In this document: positions 57,854 through 64,000 of the stretch, in pieces
Position numbering within the stretch: position 1 is the stretch's first letter
How the letters are laid out: every line of letters begins with the position of its first letter
Source of the DNA: Siphonodentalium dalli
Lineage: Eukaryota > Mollusca > Scaphopoda > Gadilida > Siphonodentaliidae
DNA: 64,000 nt
NCBI GenBank assembly: GCA_032622095.1
Contig: CP136065.1
Coordinates: 37,666,732 to 37,730,731, forward strand
Reading direction: 5' to 3'
The notes under the pieces: generated by a model
Told to the model about the DNA's origin: nothing
What the model saw: only the letters and a program-made list of their open reading frames with translations
The model's database searches: none
Made by a program: the position numbers and the translations under genes

Positions 57854-59754
57854 GACCGACTTAGAGCACAATTGATCACCATAATGCAATCAACTGGAAA
57901 TGTGCCATTGAGCGGGTTTTGACCACGATGCACAATCCGTGCGCTGGCTGCGATTGGACACAATAGCCGGTTAGCCACGCCCATCAAAGTGATTAACATG
58001 AACTGATCGCCGTTGAATGTGAATAGATATGTCCGAAACTGATCCCACTTTGAAGCGCGTGCGATTTGTCTGTTATGAGTTGCGTGTGTCTCACAATGGG
58101 ATAATCACTAAATTAACCTTCGCCGGCCTTGGGAATTGGTGTGCTTTACTAAAAACCAGGGAACGATTGCAACATTGGGATTGTGGTCTAAGTGATGTTA
58201 ACATCTAAAAACAAATAGCCGTATAGACACCAGACAAGATGACGTCAAACGTGCATGACAACCGTTTTTCGGACGAGGCGCTAAGTCAGTTTGGTGCAAA
58301 TTATAAAGATAACATCCTGTCAAATGTATACATAAGTATTTATTTTTGTGAAGCTAAGAGATAATGCCACCTATTTAGGGTAAAGTTGACCCCCCCCCCC
58401 GATATGCTTGTGGTGCGAAAAAAATAGACAGCACTGAAATAATGTAAATAAAAAAGCACATTCCATCGCTGATAAACCTTGCATTCCAAGAAATCAACAC
58501 TATTGCATTATGTCGTCTTTGATAGTTGATTATTTGCACCCGGCGCATTTTTTATTCCAATAAGCTGACAAATTCGAGCGGTTACCGAGTTCGAGAAAGT
58601 CCAATCACATAGAGATTCTGCATCGTGTGGCTCATATCATCAAAAAATCATCCAAACGTGGTTAAAAATGTATTTATATGGAATAAGTAAATAAGTATTT
58701 GTTTACTTATCGGTCTATCTGAGTACCCATATTGTCAAAGGCGATAACTCACTATAGACCAGAACATTGCAATTCTCTTTAAATATGATTTCATATATAA
58801 GTGTATTCACACATGCAACAACAGTTCATATCGTGCAAAATATAAAAAAAATGATTGAACGCAAATCAAGTGTATTTTTTTCGTATTATTCGATTAATAG
58901 TTGGGCTGTTGTGGACGATGATATGCTTGTCGTGCGCCGTGCATTTATAACTAAAAAATAGACAGCACTGAAATGGGGGTCAAATAACGCAAATAAAAAG
59001 CACATTCCATGCATCGCGGATAAACTTTGAATTCCCACCAATCAACACCATTCCATTATGTCGTCTTTGATAGTTGATTATTTGCACCCGGGCATATTTT
59101 GTATTCCAAAAAAATAACCAGTTCGTGCGTTCATCGAGTTCGAGAAAGTCGGATCACGCACAAAGCGATTCTGGACCGTGGTGTGCATATCACCAGCCTT
59201 TGGCTGTGGACACAGTATCGATGGCATAGTTGGTGTGACAATTTATCATGGTGGAATTTGGTAACAATTGGTCAGTCACTGTGTTCCACCAAGGTTGATA
59301 TCTATACTCATTACGTTTTACTACATTGTATTCTCTGCGATATATATAACTGCACGATCGATCGTCCAGAATTGTGTTTGACCGTGGCAATCCCTCATTC
59401 ACTCACATATAATTTACGTTGTACGTTTTATTGATATGATCTGAATTAATGTTTATCTACTTATATTAATTTCATCCGTATTAAGACAGTTCCCCAATTG
59501 CGATTTTTATTTTGCGACGTTTAGTTATACGCATAATTCTGCTAACATTATCATGTGGGCCGATGAAGCTGTTGCGGAACTGTTCGAGGAAATACATCTG
59601 AGAGAAAGTATCTGGAATAAACAAAGCGAACTATATATACAAGGACAAAAACAACAACAAGGCTGATTATAACGAACTTTGGAAGACTCATTGTGCGAAT
59701 ATGCAGCGGGCGACACGGCTAGCTATGGCATATTAAGTGTGACGACAAATAACT

Positions 59755-60448
59755 CGTCGCATCAGTGCTATAATGTCGTAATCCACATTTTCAACTTTCC
59801 TTGAAGTTTTCAGACAACATTTCTCCTAATGTTGACAAAGCATGACGTATTGTTGTATTTATCCCAATGAAAACTGACATTAGCTGTCCATTTTTTTTCT
59901 GTTTATTCCCTCGTTTTCTTTTAAAAAGCAATAACTTGTTTGGAGATACGACCTTTTGCGTACGCCAACGACGATTGGTTTCAATGCTATAAGGAAGTTG
60001 TGCTCATAAATACAGATTGAGCTAAATATGGTGGCAATCGCATCTGTCTATGAACTATTCTACTATTCTACATTATGAATATTCATGTGCATCATCATAC
60101 AGAAATTTGTGGAACAATCACAAAATTTAAATCACCAAATGATCACGTGACTAACATGGAGATACGACCATATAGCACACATTTGAGAATTTATAAATAC
60201 AAAACAGAAGTCACGTGGACAACCTGAAGCATCCGATTGGCTGCTGTTGGGCATACGACCTTATAGTACGAATAATTGTAAAGATCACTGGATATACGAC
60301 ATTTGTGTCACTGGTTTGTGAGAATATTTGCCATCCAATGCAAAAACAGTTTGGCCCATCAGATTGGATTTTTTCTCACGATTCGAATGATATCAAATAC
60401 GCATTTCCCGCCAAAATTTAGTTACGACCTTATAGCACTGATGCGACG
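59755..60448. mobile_element. 694-bp TIR element, copy B, with target duplication AACT
   Basis: Ends CGTCGCATCAGTGCTATAAT and ATAGCACTGATGCGACG are inverted copies (26 of 27 bases). AACT flanks both sides (59751-59754 and 60449-60452). The sister duplicate at 61471-61486 preserves the uninterrupted site with a single AATT, at exactly the length expected before insertion. The superfamily is not assigned. A 68-codon and a 76-codon frame inside it are without motifs. Confidence 0.88.
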
Positions 60449-61476
60449 AACTGTCACCAAACTGCACCGTAATAAATTGTCACACATACTATGCCATAGC
60501 TACCGTGGTACGTGTGTCCGCAGCCAAACGTGAATTTACACCCCAACAGTTCATATCGTGCAACATGAACAAACATGATTGACCGTAAAATCAAAAGCAT
60601 TTGTTCGTATTATTCGATTAATAGTTTGGCCCTTGTTGACGGTGATATGATTGTCATGCGCCAAGGATTTATTACTGAAAGAAGAAGAGAACTGAGATGG
60701 GAGTCAAAGAATACACATTCCATGCATCGCTTATAAATTCCCAGAAATCAACATCGTTCCATAATGACGTCATTGATATATAGTTGATTAGTTTCACTCG
60801 GCACAATCTGTATTACAATCAGTGAGTTCGTGCGGTTATCAAGTTCGAGAATGGTTGCGGACATAAGTACCACATAGCGATGACATAGTATGTGTGACAA
60901 TTTATTATTGTGCAGTTTGGTGACAATTGGTCGTCATATTTCTGTGCCATAGCTAGTAATTTTGCCCGCTGAGTTTCCGCACAATGAGTCGAATGGACCA
61001 ATTAACCCATTGCGTTTCACCAAGGTTGATCTCTACTCATTACATTTTGCTACATTGTATTCTCTACGATATATATAATTGCACGATCAATCGTCCAGAA
61101 TTGTGTTTGACCATGGAAATCCCTCATTCACTCACATATCATGCACGTAGTACGGTTGTTGATATGATCATAATTCATGTTTATCCACTTATATTAATTT
61201 CATGCGTATTAAGACAGTTCCCCAATTGCGTTTTTTATTTTGCGATGTTTAGTTCTACGCATAATTCTGCTAATATTATCATGTGGGCCGATGAAGCTGT
61301 GTCGGAACTATTGTAGTAAATGCATCTGCCAGAAAGTATTTGGAATAAACAAAGCGAACTATACAAGGACCAAAAACAAGAAAAAGTCTGATTATAACGA
61401 ACTTCGGATGACTGACTCATTGTGCGAAAATACAACGGGCGACATGGCTTGCTATGGCATATTAATTATGACAAAC

Positions 61477-61480
61477 AATT
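61477..61480. other. Empty target site matching the insertion at 59755
   Basis: GACAAACAATTGTCACC here corresponds to GACAAATAACT...AACTGTCACC around the element. Removing the element and one four-base copy leaves 17 bases in both. Confidence 0.8.
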
Positions 61481-62800
61481 GTCACCAAACTCCACCATAA
61501 AAAATTGTCACACCTACTATGACATCGCTACTGTGATACGTGTGTCCACAAGCCAATGAACGAGAGGTTCTGGCTCGTGCAGTGCATATCATTAAAGATT
61601 ATACAACTGTGATTGACTGTTTTTTGTTTTGTTTATTTATTTTTTCCCCGCTAAAATGTTCCTGTTGTGTTAAAAATTAAAGTGCGTTTCCGTGGGTATG
61701 TGGAATAAGTAAATAAGAATTTAATGTATGTATTAACCAATCCTAGTCCCCAAATAGTGATAAAAGCGAGAAGTTACTCGATCAGAACATTGGGATTATC
61801 TTTAAAGGCACGGGCGGCGTTCGTTGCAGAAATCTTCACATTTGTTCAAATCGCCATCAACAGAATGAATATTAAAATATATATAGTTGTGTTCATATGC
61901 CAGACATAATCAGCGCGTAAATAGTATAATATCGTCCAGACGCACGATGGTGTACGAAAACAAGAGCCTGCTCGTGTTACAGAAGTTTTACTTCTGTTTA
62001 CATAACACATCGCAATTATATTGGTTAATCACACACAAATGATATAAACGCTCTTTATTATTTCCATATCAGGAAAACAGTAACAAATAACGCTCTTTAT
62101 ATCATATCCGGATCTAAACAAAAGCCAGGTTCTGTAACGTTTTTTCATTTTGTTTAAATAACAAAGGAAACATATTTGACAATAACATACTGTTTATGCC
62201 ATATTTCTGATTGGTATAAGAACAAAGTCTATATTTTACTATTATTTCTGTTTATGACGGTTTTTGACGGAGGTGAATATTTTAACAGCGTACCCACCGC
62301 CAATACCGCCCGTATCATTTTGTATGTTTTCGTATATAAGATGGTTATCAAGTGAATTCACACCCCCTATAGTTCATATCGTGCAAAACAAACATTTTTG
62401 CGTATTATTCGATTAATAGTTGGCTTTTGTGGACGATGATAATGGTTTTTCGTGAGCCAAGGATTTATTACGTAAAGATAAAGAGCACTGAGATGGGGTC
62501 AAAGGATACAAATACAAACACATTCCATACATCGCTGATAAACCAAGATAAACCTTGGATTCCCAGAAATCAACATCATTCCGTAATGTCGTCTTAGATA
62601 GTTGATTATTTGCACCGACATAATCTTTATTACAATCAGTCAGTTCTTGCAGTTATCAAGTTCAAGAAAGTCGAACCAATGAGAGTTTCTGGCCCGTGCG
62701 ACGCATATCATCAAAGAATCTTGGCAATGTAGTTAATGAGGTTCAAACACACAAATGACTCTCTCTATTATCCGGATTCTATCAAACCGCGGGGTGTCAC

Positions 62801-63235
62801 ACACTAGATTACTCAAGTACCTTCGATCGCGTGCTCTGCGCAGAATAATAAATTCCCTTGGTGCCAGGGTGGACATTTCGGCATGCAGCGGTTGATTTTT
62901 TCAACATTGTTTATAACTTTAGGTCTACATTATTTGATATACGACGTGGCATGATCTATATTATAGCTGTTGCAGATGACAGATGTATGGGACGTTCGAG
63001 GTGTTGTTAGATAATTGTTTTGTGATATCCCGGGTGCTGTGAGATCTCCGAATTGTGGAATGTCATGTGTTTTGAGATATACATATCTATCTATATCTAT
63101 ATTTGCGAATGTCTGTCTGTCTGTCTGTCTGTGTTCTATAGAAATTCACAGGGGACCATCTAGATGATGCCAAAGGGGTCTACTAGGAGTAACTTTTTAC
63201 GAGAAAGATAATGGTCGGGGTTAAAATTTTCTAAA
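62801..63235. other. Intergenic DNA with a tetranucleotide repeat
   Basis: TATCTATCTATATC and then (TGTC)n lie at about 63085-63131. No gene is seen. Confidence 0.6.
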
Positions 63236-64000
63236 GTGACGCCGTTGTTGTCAGCGGCAGAAAAGGGGGAGGGGCAGAAAAAAAAATTGTCGGCGATTGC
63301 CACGAAACTTATATATAATTATCCCCATAATATGAGGAATCTAATGGTGTGTTTTAAATATGGCAAAAGTCGCGCCGTTCGCGTCAGGGGTGCCCGGAAG
63401 GGGGAGGGGCAGATTTTTTTTCTGTCGCCGATTGCCACGAAACTTACATATAATCATCCCCATGATATGAAGAATCCAACGGTGTGGTTTAAATATGTCA
63501 AAAGTGGCGTCGTTCGAGTCAGATTTGCACGAAAGGGAGAGGGGCACCAAAATTGATAAAACTAATTTTAGCGCCGATTTCCACCAAATTGATATATATT
63601 CTTCTTCATGATACAAGGAATCTAATTGTGCGATTTAACAACACCAAATTGTTGTCGTTTGGATGAGAGATTGGGAGGGGTGGGCACTAAATTTGATAAT
63701 AATTGGTTTAGTCGCCGATTGCCACCACACTTATACAAAAGCATCCCCATGGTATGAGGAGTCTAATGGTGTGGCTTATATCTGTCAAGTGTGGCCTCAT
63801 TCGAGTCAGGGGTGTATTGAAAGGGACAGGGGCACCAAAATTGATGCACAATTTTGTTGGCGCCAATTTCCACCAAATTGATACACGTTCTTATCCATGA
63901 TACGAGGAATCTGATTGTGTGATTTAAAGACGCCATAGTGGTGCTGTTTATGTGAGAGATGGGGAGGGAGGGATTGACACAAAATTTGATTAAAAAAACA
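63236..64000 (+). repeat. Tandem array of about 137 bp (range 135-150), continuing past the window
   Basis: Units share a G-rich phrase (GGGGGAGGGGCAG or variants at about 63264, 63400, 63535, 63672, 63823 and 63959), CGATTGCCACGAAACTTATA or CCGATTTCCACCAAATTGAT, and GAGGAATCTAATGGTGTG. Two subtypes appear: a 'GCCACGAAACTTA' type and a 'CCACCAAATTGATA' type. The 106-codon plus frame at 63236-63556 shows a period of about 45 residues, with Lys/Arg-Gly-Glu-Gly motifs, because three units are in phase. I do not treat it as a gene. Confidence 0.85.

Larger units (their letters stand above)
56400..62800 (+). repeat. Decayed tandem duplication of a large unit
   Basis: Landmarks recur in the same order: TTCATATCGTGCA at 56914 (variant), 58824, 60548 and 62370; ATTCGATTAATAGTTGGGC; GTCGTCTT(A/T)GATAGTTGATTA; and CGAGTTCGAGAAAGTC or variants. 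Extra partial copies occur near 57360-57550 and 58390-58670. Spacing between the full landmarks is 1.7-1.9 kb; for the pair 58824-60548 it drops to about 1.03 kb after removing the inserted element at 59755. Frames such as ATGTGGGCCGATGAAGCTGT at 59550 and 61281 are conserved between copies as DNA but are broken by stops. Confidence 0.75.

Noticed and set aside
63236-63556. 106-codon frame as a basic repeat protein
   Set aside because: It spans three units of a tandem array. Later units shift phase and introduce stops, so the open frame is most likely due to unit length.

Overview
This window is eukaryotic, repeat-dominated, AT-rich DNA. I find no intact host gene in it. The repeat vocabulary suggests a mollusc, most likely a bivalve: heads such as 'AGCTCACCTGAGACGAAG', 'CCGCAACGAAGTTAGGGGG' and 'AGCTCAACTTAC...GAGCTATTGCC', followed by runs of CCGTC. 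That attribution rests on recalled familiarity with these families, not on a search. The only long reading frame is a 5'-truncated non-LTR retrotransposon (about 23.09-26.25 kb, minus strand). Two shorter decayed coding remnants are an endonuclease fragment near 21.8 kb and a protein-like broken frame near 53.4 kb. Most other short open frames lie inside tandem repeats and are incidental.

Layout. 1-8370: three units of a very homogeneous 2.68-2.85 kb macrosatellite. Each unit holds two foldback half-units built from a 164-bp monomer in opposite orientations. 8.55-10.37, 12.0-12.93 and 18.89-21.70 kb: looser forward arrays of the same monomer family, with recognisable element heads (12004, 20150) and end modules (9104, 21704, 22048). 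10.4-11.6 kb: dispersed repeats and near-perfect palindromes, including a 210-bp pogo/mariner-like MITE. 13.3-18.2 kb: a 225-bp satellite with a five-monomer higher-order repeat, interleaved with a 470-bp module and bounded by inverted repeats. 22.38-26.35 kb: another hairpin-headed repeat, interrupted by the LINE. 27.5-37.6 kb: fragments of hairpin-headed repeats, minisatellites, AT-rich tracts, an 856-bp TIR element and a decayed 150-bp repeat. 37991-43260: a 5.27-kb hAT-like element with matching termini and a 7/8-matching 8-bp target duplication, carrying two nested TIR elements and long inverted arms. 43.9-49.6 kb: a tRNA-derived SINE-like piece, a duplicated block, a strict 150-bp satellite and a 468-bp repeat that shares sequence with the macrosatellite linker. 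51-56 kb: piggyBac-like MITEs with TTAA flanks and a recurrent hairpin. 56.4-62.8 kb: a decayed large-unit tandem duplication in which one copy carries a 694-bp TIR element and its sister copy preserves the empty site. 63.2 kb to the end: a further roughly 137-bp tandem array that runs out of the window.

No set of cooperating genes is visible. What links the regions is structural: several unrelated repeat families place a short perfect hairpin at one end, then CCGTC-rich sequence, then a tandemly repeated body, and several bodies carry GCCATCTTG/CAAGATGGC cores. All identity statements come from reading by eye. Repeat boundaries are good to a few bases where target duplications are quoted and to tens of bases elsewhere.
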